DNA of 10,707 nucleotides from an uncultured Clostridium sp. (lineage in GTDB: Bacteria > Bacillota > Clostridia > TANB77 > CAG-508), in NCBI GenBank assembly GCA_947057505.1, contig CAMSEM010000040.1:1-10707 (forward strand). The letters run 5' to 3'. This document shows, one piece after another, positions 1 to 6,448 of the stretch (positions within the stretch are counted from its first letter, which is position 1; the number at the start of each line of letters is the position of its first letter). The notes beneath the pieces were generated by a model. The model was not told the DNA's origin. It ran no database searches and saw only the letters and a list, made by a program, of their open reading frames with translations. Both the position numbers and the translations under genes were made by a program.

Positions 1-140
1 AACTATATAAAAACATGCAATTTATCAGACTGCGTTCCGCTTAGATATTTACCAGCTCCAGTTTCAGCAGTAATAATAGTAACATAATGGTTAAGAACCG
101 CTGAAGTAATTTGCTCCCGATAACTAGTAATTGGTAACAT
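1..140 (-). pseudogene. N-terminal remnant of a DEAH-box (HrpA-like) helicase, broken at Walker A
   Basis: From an ATG at 140 the minus strand reads MLPITSYREQITSAV, then VTIITAETGAGK. This matches the start of DEAH-box RNA/DNA helicases of the HrpA/Prp type: LPI, then a helix, then a hydrophobic strand leading into Walker A. In the family GAGK is followed by S/T and usually by QVPQYL. Here the next residues are YLSGTQSDK, and a TAG follows at 5-3, so the frame closes after 45 codons. The Ser/Thr that coordinates Mg-ATP is therefore missing. Another frame after the break reads ..LINCMFLYS, which could be the original continuation, so an indel near 30-45 is likely. An in-frame loss of STQVPQ would also explain GAGK-YL. 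A G-run SD (minus-strand AAAAGGGGGG, 149-158) lies 8 bases before the ATG. The rest of the gene, if present, lies left of the window. Family assignment is fairly sure; the exact lesion is not. Confidence 0.6.
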
Positions 141-199
141 GAAAATTTCCCCCCTTTTATGAATTAAGATTTTTATAAAATTTTCAATGTACTTTCTAC

Positions 200-228
200 A
201 TTATATCACGACTTTATGTAAAAATCAA
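200..228 (-). promoter_or_regulatory. Sigma-A promoter for the helicase remnant
   Basis: On the minus strand there is a -35 TTGATT (plus-strand 223-228), a 17-base spacer and a perfect -10 TATAAT (200-205). The -10 is preceded by TGA, which makes it an extended -10. It points toward the ATG at 140 with a leader of about 50 bases. The promoter is still near consensus although the gene behind it is broken. Confidence 0.65.
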
Positions 229-332
229 CATAGAATTTAGTTTCAGTAAGGAAGATTTGACTTAAAGATACTAAATAATTACAAAGAAAAATGTAGAATT
301 GTATCGATGAAAAAGTAAATTTTACTAAATAG

Positions 333-361
333 TTGAATGTGAAAAAGAAAAGAGATATACT
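333..361 (+). promoter_or_regulatory. Sigma-A promoter for the coiled-coil gene
   Basis: TTGAAT (333-338), a 17-base spacer and TATACT (356-361, five of six consensus) form a good vegetative promoter. It would give a leader of about 75 bases ending in the SD AGAGGTGAT (426-434), 9 bases before the ATG at 444. Confidence 0.55.
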
Positions 362-443
362 ATGTTTACTCTAAATTAATGCAATTTGAAGTAAATAATG
401 TATCTATATATCTAATATTAACAAGAGAGGTGATGAAAAAAGT

Positions 444-889
444 ATGGAGCAAGAGATAAAAGAAATTCTAATGAGGCATGAAGAGGACATAAACGAATTA
501 AAAGAAATAGCAAAAGAAAATAACAAACTTTTAAAAGAGCATGATAAGCGTATAAAAAATTTAGATCAAATTGCAGAAGATAACAAAAAACTTTCGAAGG
601 CATACATAAAAAATTTGAAAGTATAGACAAAAAGTTCGAAAGTATAGACCAAAAGTTAGAGGAACATGATAAAATCTTAAAAAGTTTGCAAAGATCAATG
701 GTAATTATAGAGGATGCAGTAGTAAATAAAATTCCAGCATTATTTGATGCGTACATCATGCATCAAGAAAAACAAGAACTATTAGAAACAAGAATGAATA
801 AACTAGAAGATGTAAGTCAAATGCATTCAATTAGAATTATGGCATTAGAAAATAAGTCTAACCAAGAAACAATAAAATTATCATCTTAA
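444..889 (+). pseudogene. Small coiled-coil protein, interrupted by a one-base frame change
   Basis: Not a recognised family. The first frame (ATG 444, TAA-proximal stop at 624-626) gives a charged helical segment with repeated motifs such as LKEHDKRI. The second frame (open from 584 to a TAA at 887-889) continues the same kind of protein: heptads KTFEGIH, KKFESID, KKFESID, QKLEEHD, then a helical tail ending in IKLSS. Joining the frames in the A-run at 585-590 gives about 148 residues, mostly Glu/Lys-rich coiled coil with no membrane segment or signal peptide. One missing A (six instead of seven) in that run explains the break exactly. The alternatives are translational slippage in the overlap 584-626 or a sequencing error. 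It has its own promoter and SD and is followed by a long hairpin, so it looks monocistronic. The composite reading is well supported; function is unknown. Confidence 0.6.
587..649 (+). repeat. Three 21-base heptad-coding tandem units
   Basis: Units 587-607, 608-628 and 629-649 each encode one heptad in the second frame (KTFEGIH, KKFESID, KKFESID). The last two differ at only 2 of 21 bases; the first matches the third at 15 of 21. The period of 21 bases is one coiled-coil heptad, so the protein appears to have lengthened by in-frame duplication. All three units share one frame, which places the frame switch upstream, at or before 590. Confidence 0.7.
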
Positions 890-936
890 ATATTTAAAAA
901 TTTAACATTTTAATTTCAGCAGTAATAATTTCAAAG

Positions 937-990
937 AAATGGAGCTTAAATATGTATCCTAGTTTTAGGGTATATGTCTAAGCTCCATTT
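937..990. terminator. Long inverted repeat, probable terminator of the coiled-coil gene
   Basis: AAATGGAGCTTA (937-948) is the exact reverse complement of TAAGCTCCATTT (979-990). After one mismatch the stem resumes through 950-960 paired with 967-977 (three G-U pairs), closing on a 6-base AGTTTT loop. That is about 23 base pairs in 54 bases. Only a short T stretch follows (TTTAGATTTG), so it is not a textbook intrinsic terminator. Its place 48 bases after a stop codon still makes termination or mRNA 3'-end protection the likeliest role. Confidence 0.5.
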
Positions 991-1049
991 AGATTTGTGG
1001 TTACATTCATAGCCATTAAAAATACTAATTCTATTACTATTAATAGATA

Positions 1050-1086
1050 TAACTTTAAGCTAAAAGACTTGTAATATAGCAATTTT
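1050..1086 (+). repeat. Dispersed intergenic repeat, copy 1
   Basis: About 37 bases aligning with 6362-6397 at roughly 31 positions with one gap. It includes the identical 13-mer ACTTGTAATATAG (1067-1079) followed by AATTTT. Both copies are intergenic and in the same orientation, ahead of a rightward gene. It could be a shared regulatory site or the relic of a small repeat element. Confidence 0.4.
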
Positions 1087-1210
1087 TCTGTTATGTTACA
1101 AATAGCAATGCTGTGTTGATTTGCTACAAAATTTTATATTGAAAGTTCTTACAGTCAACAAAAACTAAACAATTAGTTACAGTAGACATTCATAAAAATT
1201 TTGCAAAATA

Positions 1211-1239
1211 TAGATAAAACCAAAAAAATATAGTATAAT
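1211..1239 (+). promoter_or_regulatory. Promoter for mfd
   Basis: A perfect -10 TATAAT (1234-1239) lies 17 bases after TAGATA (1211-1216, four of six matches to TTGACA). Transcription would start near 1246, just before the SD AAAAAAGGA (1253-1261) and the ATG at 1271, leaving a very short leader. Confidence 0.55.
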
Positions 1240-1270
1240 AGAAAGGAAATGTAAAAAAGGAAAAAAATAA

Positions 1271-4200
1271 ATGAACTTTTTAATTAGAAATTTAGAAGAA
1301 AGTAAAAAGTTTAAAGAGCTTATCAAAGCAATAAAGCAAAAACAAAGTCCGGTAGCAATATCGGGCTTAACTGACGTAGAAAAAACTTATATGATTAGTG
1401 CAATAATGCAAAATGAAAAGAGTCCTATTTGCCTGCTAACATATAATGAAATACAAGCTCAAAAATTGTGCAAAGATTTAAAAAGCATGGGGCAAAAAGT
1501 GTTATACTTTCCTAAAAGAGAGATAGCAACTTATGACTATATTGCAGAAAGCAAAGATTTACCATATGAAAGAATAGCAGTTTTAAACCAAATGATACTA
1601 GCAAAAGAAGAACAGCAAAGCACAGCAGGTCAAGAAGAAAAAAGAATACCTCTTATTGTAACTACCATTGAAGCTGCTATGCAAAAAATGATTACCAAGC
1701 AAGAACTATATCAAAATAAAGTAGACTTTAAAGTAGGAAAAACTTACGTATTAGAAAAATTAAAAGAAACTTTAGTAGCACTGGGGTATGAAAGAAATAA
1801 TTTAATAGAAAATAAAGGACAATTTAGTATTCGTGGTGGTATTGTAGATGTAGGACTTTCTGAAAAAATAGGTGTTAGAATTGAATTTTGGGGAGACGAG
1901 GTAGACTCGATTAGATATTTTAACATAGCAAGCCAAAGGTCTACACAAATGCTACAAAAAATTACCATTTTTCCAGCACATGAATTTATTATAACTAATT
2001 TAGAAAAAGTGCTAACCAAAATAGAAAAGGCATATCCAGAACAAAAAGAAGATTTAGAATTAATTGCAAATGGCGATTATATTAGTAAAATAGATAAATA
2101 TTTTAATAGCTTTTATGAAAAGCAAAGTAGCTTTTTAGATTATTTAGAAAATGACTATTTGCTATTTTTAGATGAAAACTCTAAAATAAAGCAAAGGCAA
2201 GAAAATATTATACTAGATAACAACCATTTAATAGATTCTTTAATAGAAAAAGAAAGATTTGTGCCAGAAGCCATACAAAACATAAGCAATTTTGAATATA
2301 ACTTTCAAAATAAGCAAATAATATACTTAGAGCAAAATGACTTGTTAAAAAATATGACAAAATACTATTTTAAAGCAAGGGAAATCAATTTTTTTACAGC
2401 AGAATTAGACCTATTATTAGATGATTTAAAAACTTATCAAAAAGCAAAAAAGAAAATAGTATTATTTAGTGGAAATGAACAAGTAGCACAAAAAGTATGC
2501 CAAATTTTAAAAGAAAATGAAATAAACTATAGGTATGAAGAAGAACCAAACACATTAACACAAGGAGAAATTTTAGTAACATTAGGAGGCTTTTCTTCTG
2601 GATTTGAAAATTACGAGTTAAGCTTAGTTGTTATTTGCATGCAAAGTGGTTTAGGAGAAACAGTAAAAAAGAAAAGAAAATCTTCAAAACAATTTAAAGA
2701 AGGAGAAAAAATTGTTTTTGCGGACTTAAAACAAGGCGACTTTGTAGTACATCAAACTCATGGTATTGGTCAATTTGTAGGAGTAAATACCATAACTGCA
2801 GACAATATAACAAAAGATTATATAAAAATAAAATATAAAAATGAAGACATACTATATGTACCAACTACGAATTTAGATGTAGTAAGAAAATACATTGGAG
2901 GCGGAGAGGCAAGTCCAAAATTAAATAAATTAGGCGGAAAAGACTGGAGCTCTACCACAGCCAAAGTAAAAAAACAATTAGAAGAAATAGCCAAAGATTT
3001 AGTAGAGCTATATGCAAAAAGGCAAAAAATAAAGGGATTTGCTTTTTCAAGTGATACTCCATGGCAAGCACAATTTGAAGATAGTTTTCCATATACTGAA
3101 ACAGAAGATCAACTAAGATGCATTGAAGAAGTAAAAAAAGATATGGAAAAACCATTTCCGATGGATAGACTTTTATGTGGAGATGTAGGCTATGGAAAAA
3201 CAGAGGTAGCCATTCGTGCGGCATTTAAAGCTGTTATGGATCAAAAACAAGTAGCATACTTAGTGCCAACCACCATTTTAGCAAACCAACAATACGAAGA
3301 ATTTAAAAGTAGAATGAGCCAGTTTGCTATGAAAGTAGAACTATTAAATAGATTTAGAACAAAAAAAGAGCAAGAAGAAGTCATTAGAAAGCTAAAATTA
3401 GGAGAAGTAGATGTTGTTGTTGGTACCCATAGATTACTGAGCAAAGATATAGAATTTAAAGACTTAGGAATGCTAATTATAGATGAAGAACATCGCTTTG
3501 GCGTAAAAGATAAAGAAAAAATAAAACAATTAAAAACCAATGTAGATGTATTAACAATGACTGCAACACCAATTCCAAGAACGCTACATATGTCTATTGT
3601 AGGCGTTAGAGATATGTCTGTTATTTATGAACCACCACACAACAGAAAACCAGTACAAACCTATGTATTAGAATATGACCAAGAGGCAATTACAGAAGCA
3701 ATTACCAGAGAAATAGAAAGAAATGGACAGGTTTTTTATTTATATAATCAAGTAGAAGGAATTGAGAAAAAAGCACATGAAATAGAAAACCTAGTACCAG
3801 AAGCAAAAGTTGGCTTTGCCCATGGAAAAATGACAGGAAACGAACTAGAAGAAATTATGCAAGACTTTATCAATCATAACATTAATGTATTAGTATGTAC
3901 GACAATTTTAGAAAGTGGGATAGATATACCAAATGCTAATACCATTATTGTAGAAAATGCTGATAGACTAGGCCTTGCCCAGCTTTACCAAATTAGAGGA
4001 AGAGTAGGAAGAGGAGATAAACAAGCCTATGCCTATGTTACCTATAGAAGAGATAAATTACTTACAGAAGTAGCAGATAAAAGGCTAAAAGCCATCAAAG
4101 AATTTACCGAATTTGGCTCAGGCTTTAAAATTGCCATGCGTGACTTAGAAATTCGTGGCGCAGGTAGTATGTTAGGTGAAATGCAACATGGACACATGGA

Positions 4201-4717
4201 ACAAGTAGGATATGACACTTATTGCAAACTGTTAGATGAAGTAATGAAAGAAATGCAAGGGGTAGAAGTAGAGGTAGAAAAAGATGTACAAATTGATTTA
4301 AAACTATCTAGCTACATACCAGACTCATTCATACCAGATAGCAGTCAAAAAATAGAAATTTACCAAAATATAGCACTATGTAGAACCGAGCAAGATATTC
4401 AAAATGTAATAGATGAAGTAATAGATAGATACGGAAAAATGCCAAAAGAATTAGAAAACTTATTAGAAGTATCTAGAATAAAAGAATCTGCAAGAAAAGT
4501 AGGCATTCATAAAATAGTACAAAGACAAGAATCTATTGTATTCTATTTTGAAAAAGAAAAAATGCCAGTAGAAAAAGTAGATACTTTATTAAAACAATTT
4601 GGAATGAAAATTCGTTTTTCTTCTGGAATTGAGCCATATGTTACTTTTAAAGTAGGAGAAAAAACAGACAAAGAGTTAGTAAAAGGAATTAAAAACTTTT
4701 TAAATTTAATTTCTTAA
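1271..4717 (+). CDS. mfd: Transcription-repair coupling factor Mfd
   Basis: Mfd is a cytosolic DNA translocase that pushes or removes RNA polymerase stalled at lesions and hands the site to UvrA. The product is 1148 residues, the usual length. It has a UvrB-like N-terminal module with a degenerate nucleotide site near residue 33 (GLTDVEKTY). The RNA-polymerase-interaction domain starts near residue 489 (GDFVVHQTHGIGQFVG). The RecG-like motor has Walker A GDVGYGKT (637-644), DEEH (738-741), TATPIPRTL (764-772) and QIRGRVGRG (907-915). The MRDLEIRGAGSMLG segment of the translocation module follows, then the C-terminal TRCF domain. The start at 1271 has an SD (AAAAAAGG) about 10 bases upstream and a promoter at 1211-1239. 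It appears to be transcribed alone. No lesion is seen in 3.4 kb, so the gene is very probably functional. Confidence 0.97.
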   Translation: MNFLIRNLEESKKFKELIKAIKQKQSPVAISGLTDVEKTYMISAIMQNEKSPICLLTYNEIQAQKLCKDLKSMGQKVLYFPKREIATYDYIAESKDLPYERIAVLNQMILAKEEQQSTAGQEEKRIPLIVTTIEAAMQKMITKQELYQNKVDFKVGKTYVLEKLKETLVALGYERNNLIENKGQFSIRGGIVDVGLSEKIGVRIEFWGDEVDSIRYFNIASQRSTQMLQKITIFPAHEFIITNLEKVLTKIEKAYPEQKEDLELIANGDYISKIDKYFNSFYEKQSSFLDYLENDYLLFLDENSKIKQRQENIILDNNHLIDSLIEKERFVPEAIQNISNFEYNFQNKQIIYLEQNDLLKNMTKYYFKAREINFFTAELDLLLDDLKTYQKAKKKIVLFSGNEQVAQKVCQILKENEINYRYEEEPNTLTQGEILVTLGGFSSGFENYELSLVVICMQSGLGETVKKKRKSSKQFKEGEKIVFADLKQGDFVVHQTHGIGQFVGVNTITADNITKDYIKIKYKNEDILYVPTTNLDVVRKYIGGGEASPKLNKLGGKDWSSTTAKVKKQLEEIAKDLVELYAKRQKIKGFAFSSDTPWQAQFEDSFPYTETEDQLRCIEEVKKDMEKPFPMDRLLCGDVGYGKTEVAIRAAFKAVMDQKQVAYLVPTTILANQQYEEFKSRMSQFAMKVELLNRFRTKKEQEEVIRKLKLGEVDVVVGTHRLLSKDIEFKDLGMLIIDEEHRFGVKDKEKIKQLKTNVDVLTMTATPIPRTLHMSIVGVRDMSVIYEPPHNRKPVQTYVLEYDQEAITEAITREIERNGQVFYLYNQVEGIEKKAHEIENLVPEAKVGFAHGKMTGNELEEIMQDFINHNINVLVCTTILESGIDIPNANTIIVENADRLGLAQLYQIRGRVGRGDKQAYAYVTYRRDKLLTEVADKRLKAIKEFTEFGSGFKIAMRDLEIRGAGSMLGEMQHGHMEQVGYDTYCKLLDEVMKEMQGVEVEVEKDVQIDLKLSSYIPDSFIPDSSQKIEIYQNIALCRTEQDIQNVIDEVIDRYGKMPKELENLLEVSRIKESARKVGIHKIVQRQESIVFYFEKEKMPVEKVDTLLKQFGMKIRFSSGIEPYVTFKVGEKTDKELVKGIKNFLNLIS

Positions 4718-4720
4718 GCC

Positions 4721-4763
4721 AAAAAAGCAATCCTGTAGATGAAAATATCATTTACAGGATTGC
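4721..4763 (-). terminator. Intrinsic terminator of the minus-strand 115-residue gene
   Basis: 4727-4742 pairs with 4748-4763 in a 16-bp stem (one G-T pair) around a 5-base loop. On the minus strand it is followed directly by TTTTTT (plus-strand AAAAAA, 4721-4726), a classical Rho-independent terminator. It lies about 50 bases after the stop of the leftward gene. On the plus strand the same hairpin lies 9 bases after the mfd stop but has no T tract, so it may be a weaker stop for mfd. An overlapping 7-bp inverted repeat (4763-4769 with 4786-4792) could compete with it. Confidence 0.8.
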
Positions 4764-4812
4764 AGTAATACGAAACATCTAAAACATTACTGGAAATTTT
4801 GCTTTTTTAGAA

Positions 4813-5160
4813 TTAAAGATGACGATTGAAGTGGATGGAAAAATCTGCTTTATAGATAGTATCAATACAACCACCAAGATCTTCGTTAAGCGATATGCCA
4901 AATTTCTTTCCAACTAAGTCCTCGACATGCTGTGAACGAGTTAATTTACAAAGATGATGAAGATCCAATAATTGTAAAGGATTATTGGTACCAAAGGTTA
5001 GTGTTGCAGATTCTCCAATGTCATTTGTAACTCCTACTACAATAACTGGCAAGTTTGGGTTATTTTGATAAAATGGTGAAGGTCCCACCGTTATATCAGT
5101 AACAGTTACTACAAAAGGCGTTGAATCGTACGAAGGGTAATGAAATTTGGAAGCAAACAT
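4813..5160 (-). CDS. Hypothetical 115-residue protein, self-contained transcription unit
   Basis: I do not recognise this protein. It looks like a small soluble, mostly beta protein: hydrophobic strand-like stretches FVVTVTDITV, PVIVVGVTN and SATLTFGT, then a helix-like LQLLDLHHLCKL, then EDLVGKKFGISL and a last strand near the C-terminus. There is no signal peptide or membrane helix. It has two Cys, far apart. Several signs make it a real gene: an SD (minus-strand AAGAGGAG, 5172-5179) about 11 bases before the ATG, an extended -10 promoter at 5249-5257, and an intrinsic terminator just after its stop. It runs against both neighbours. GC over 4861-5160 is about 36% by hand count, against about 29% in three sampled 60-base stretches of mfd, so recent acquisition is possible. 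The 'DLVGKxFGIxL' pattern faintly recalls small OB-fold or phage proteins, but that is not enough to assign a function. Confidence 0.75.
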   Translation of the reverse strand: MFASKFHYPSYDSTPFVVTVTDITVGPSPFYQNNPNLPVIVVGVTNDIGESATLTFGTNNPLQLLDLHHLCKLTRSQHVEDLVGKKFGISLNEDLGGCIDTIYKADFSIHFNRHL

Positions 5161-5242
5161 AACACTTCACTCTCCTCTTAATAATTATTTTAATCTTTAG
5201 GTCATACCCAATGGTGCAAAAGAGGAATAACGAAAGATTAAT
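5161..5242 (-). promoter_or_regulatory. Structured 5' leader of the minus-strand gene
   Basis: The predicted transcript leader (about 80 bases) has a perfect 9-bp inverted repeat: plus-strand 5190-5198 TTAATCTTT and 5233-5241 AAAGATTAA. The enclosed loop holds CCUCUU (complement of 5220-5225), which can pair with the SD core AAGAGG (complement of 5174-5179). The leader could therefore alternate between an open and an SD-masked form. No known riboswitch was recognised, and the structure is inferred by eye only. Confidence 0.3.
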
Positions 5243-5248
5243 AATGAG

Positions 5249-5257
5249 ATTATATCA
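5249..5257 (-). promoter_or_regulatory. Extended -10 promoter of the minus-strand gene
   Basis: The minus strand reads TGATATAAT, a perfect TATAAT (plus-strand 5249-5254) with the TGN extension (TG at 5256-5257). The -35 region is poor (TCGCAA at 17-base spacing), as is common with extended -10 promoters. It points leftward, about 90 bases before the ATG at 5160. Confidence 0.6.
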
Positions 5258-5341
5258 TAGTTAACAATAAATTGCGAGTGTAAACCAAAAAGCAAAAGTA
5301 CTGGTTAAAGTTTTTTATTTAAAAATTAAGTATATTACACA

Positions 5342-5370
5342 TTTACATTTGCTGTCACAACTACTTAAAT
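5342..5370 (+). promoter_or_regulatory. Possible promoter for the methyltransferase gene
   Basis: TTTACA (5342-5347, five of six) is followed after 17 bases by TTAAAT (5365-5370, four of six). It is the best-spaced pair upstream of the rightward gene at 5412, but the -10 is weak, so the call is tentative. Confidence 0.3.
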
Positions 5371-5411
5371 TTTAAATGATTATACAGTAACAAATAGAAA
5401 AGAGGTATGTT

Positions 5412-6237
5412 ATGCAAATTATAACAAGTAAAGATAATGAACAAATTAAATTAATTAAAAAGTTAAAAGAAAAAAAGTATCGTGATGAAACCAATCAATA
5501 TATGGTAGAAGGCATTAAGCTTGTAAAAGAAGCAATCAGTGAAAATGCCAAAATTAAAATGATTGTTATTTGCGAAGACTGTGAAGAAGTAAACTTAAAA
5601 ACAGAAAACCACGAAAATACTAAAATGGACCAAACTCTTTTATATGAAGTAGCCAAATATGAATGTATTTATGTAACAAAAAAAATATTTAGCCTTTTAT
5701 CAGAAGTACAAACTCCACAAGGCATTTTAGCAGTAGTAGAAAAGGGAGATAATCATGAGCAAATAGATTACACAGAAGACATGATATTAGTATTAGATGG
5801 AATTCAAGACCCAGGTAATTTAGGAACTATTTTAAGAACAGCAGACAGCGCTAACCTAAAACAAATTATCCTATCAGAAGAAGTAGCAGACCCATACAAC
5901 CCAAAAGTAGTACGTTCAACTATGGGAGCCATTTTTAGAATGAATATCATAAGAAGTAATAACTTAGTAGAAACGCTAAAAACAATCAAAAAACATAAAT
6001 ATGAAGTAGTAGTAACTGCTTTAGACACAAACAATTCTATATATGATATTAATTACCATAAAAAATTAATTGTCATAGGAAATGAAGCAAATGGCGTATC
6101 AAAAGAAGTACAAGCATTAGCAGATAAAAAAGTAAAAATACCAATGCTTCGGAAAAACAGAAAGCCTAAATGCCTCTGTGGCAGCAGGAATCATGATTTA
6201 TGAGTATGTAAGGAAAGTTTTGGGAAATGGTGGTTAG
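5412..6237 (+). pseudogene. TrmH/SpoU-family RNA 2'-O-methyltransferase, frame-shifted near its C-terminus
   Basis: SPOUT enzymes of this family transfer a methyl group from SAM to a ribose 2'-OH in rRNA or tRNA. The layout matches the YsgA/RlmB-like branch: an N-terminal SpoU substrate-binding domain (about 1-100), then the knotted catalytic domain. Motif 1 is GIQDPGNLGTILRTAD (130-145; Asn136 and Arg142 in the expected catalytic places) and motif 2 is IGNEANGVS (222-230). The frame starting at the ATG runs on to a TGA at 6201-6203, giving 263 residues, but its tail after Leu246 (CTT, 6147) is foreign. The next frame, from GGA at 6151, reads GKTESLNASVAAGIMIYE, the family's motif 3, and ends at a TAG at 6235-6237. 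One extra base (about C6150) therefore removes the SAM-binding knot; corrected length would be about 275. The SD AAAGAGG lies 6-7 bases before the ATG. This may be true decay, a sequencing error or, less likely, +1 frameshifting at CTT-CGG. Confidence 0.85.
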
Positions 6238-6238
6238 T

Positions 6239-6267
6239 TGTCACCTTATTTAGGGTAATTGGGGACA
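6239..6267 (+). other. TGTC/GGGGACA inverted repeat, possible REP/IS200-like relic
   Basis: TGTC-A-CCT (6239-6246) can pair with GGGGACA (6261-6267) with one bulged base. It sits directly after the methyltransferase stop and is followed by AGGTCATTC. GGGGACA-type palindromes are, from memory, common at the edges of Y1-transposase (IS200/REP-associated) elements. There is no transposase here, so at most this is a small remnant. Confidence 0.25.
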
Positions 6268-6301
6268 GGTCATTCAACTATTCAACCATCTGGGATGTAT
6301 C

Positions 6302-6330
6302 ATTTGGCACAAAGATTGTACCAAATTTTA
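6302..6330 (+). terminator. Probable terminator after the methyltransferase gene
   Basis: ATTTGG (6302-6307) pairs with CCAAAT (6321-6326). After one C/A mismatch, ACAA (6309-6312) pairs with TTGT (6316-6319) around a 3-base loop. A short T run (6326-6329) follows. The stem is AT-rich, so termination may be weak. Confidence 0.4.
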
Positions 6331-6361
6331 TCTCACTAGTGGCTAAGTTGTAATTATTCAG

Positions 6362-6397
6362 TTACATTAAGACAAAAAACTTGTAATATAGAATTTT
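6362..6397 (+). repeat. Dispersed intergenic repeat, copy 2
   Basis: Second copy of the repeat at 1050-1086, including the identical ACTTGTAATATAG (6379-6391) and AATTTT. It lies about 50 bases before the transporter remnant start and could overlap its promoter (GTTACA 6361-6366, 17 bases, TAATAT 6384-6389), though those boxes are weak. Confidence 0.4.
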
Positions 6398-6448
6398 GTA
6401 TGCTGATAAGATAAAATGAAATAAAATATAGAAAAAAGGAAAAAGCAA

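Larger units (their letters stand above)
141..443. other. Divergent intergenic region
   Basis: This AT-rich gap separates the leftward helicase remnant from the rightward coiled-coil gene. It holds one outward-facing promoter for each (200-228 minus, 333-361 plus) and their SD sites. I see no ORF, RNA gene or strong hairpin in the central stretch 230-330. Confidence 0.6.
890..1270. other. Intergenic region ahead of mfd
   Basis: These 381 bases hold the long hairpin (937-990), a repeat shared with the region ahead of the transporter remnant (1050-1086), a weak 6-bp TAGCAA/TTGCTA inverted repeat (1103-1126), and the mfd promoter and SD. I see no credible ORF. Confidence 0.6.

Noticed and set aside
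418..759. Minus-strand ORF opposite the coiled-coil gene
   Set aside because: It lacks an SD, its Leu/Phe/Ser-rich product is what the complement of a Lys/Glu-rich coding strand gives, and the plus strand has a promoter, SD and heptad logic.
62..929. Exact 16-base repeat TTTCAGCAGTAATAAT at 62-77 and 914-929
   Set aside because: The first copy is coding in the helicase remnant; the flanks of the two copies do not align convincingly, so chance in AT-rich DNA is likely.
1201..1239. TTGCAA (1201-1206) as the mfd -35 box
   Set aside because: The spacer to TATAAT would be 27 bases; TAGATA at 1211 gives 17.
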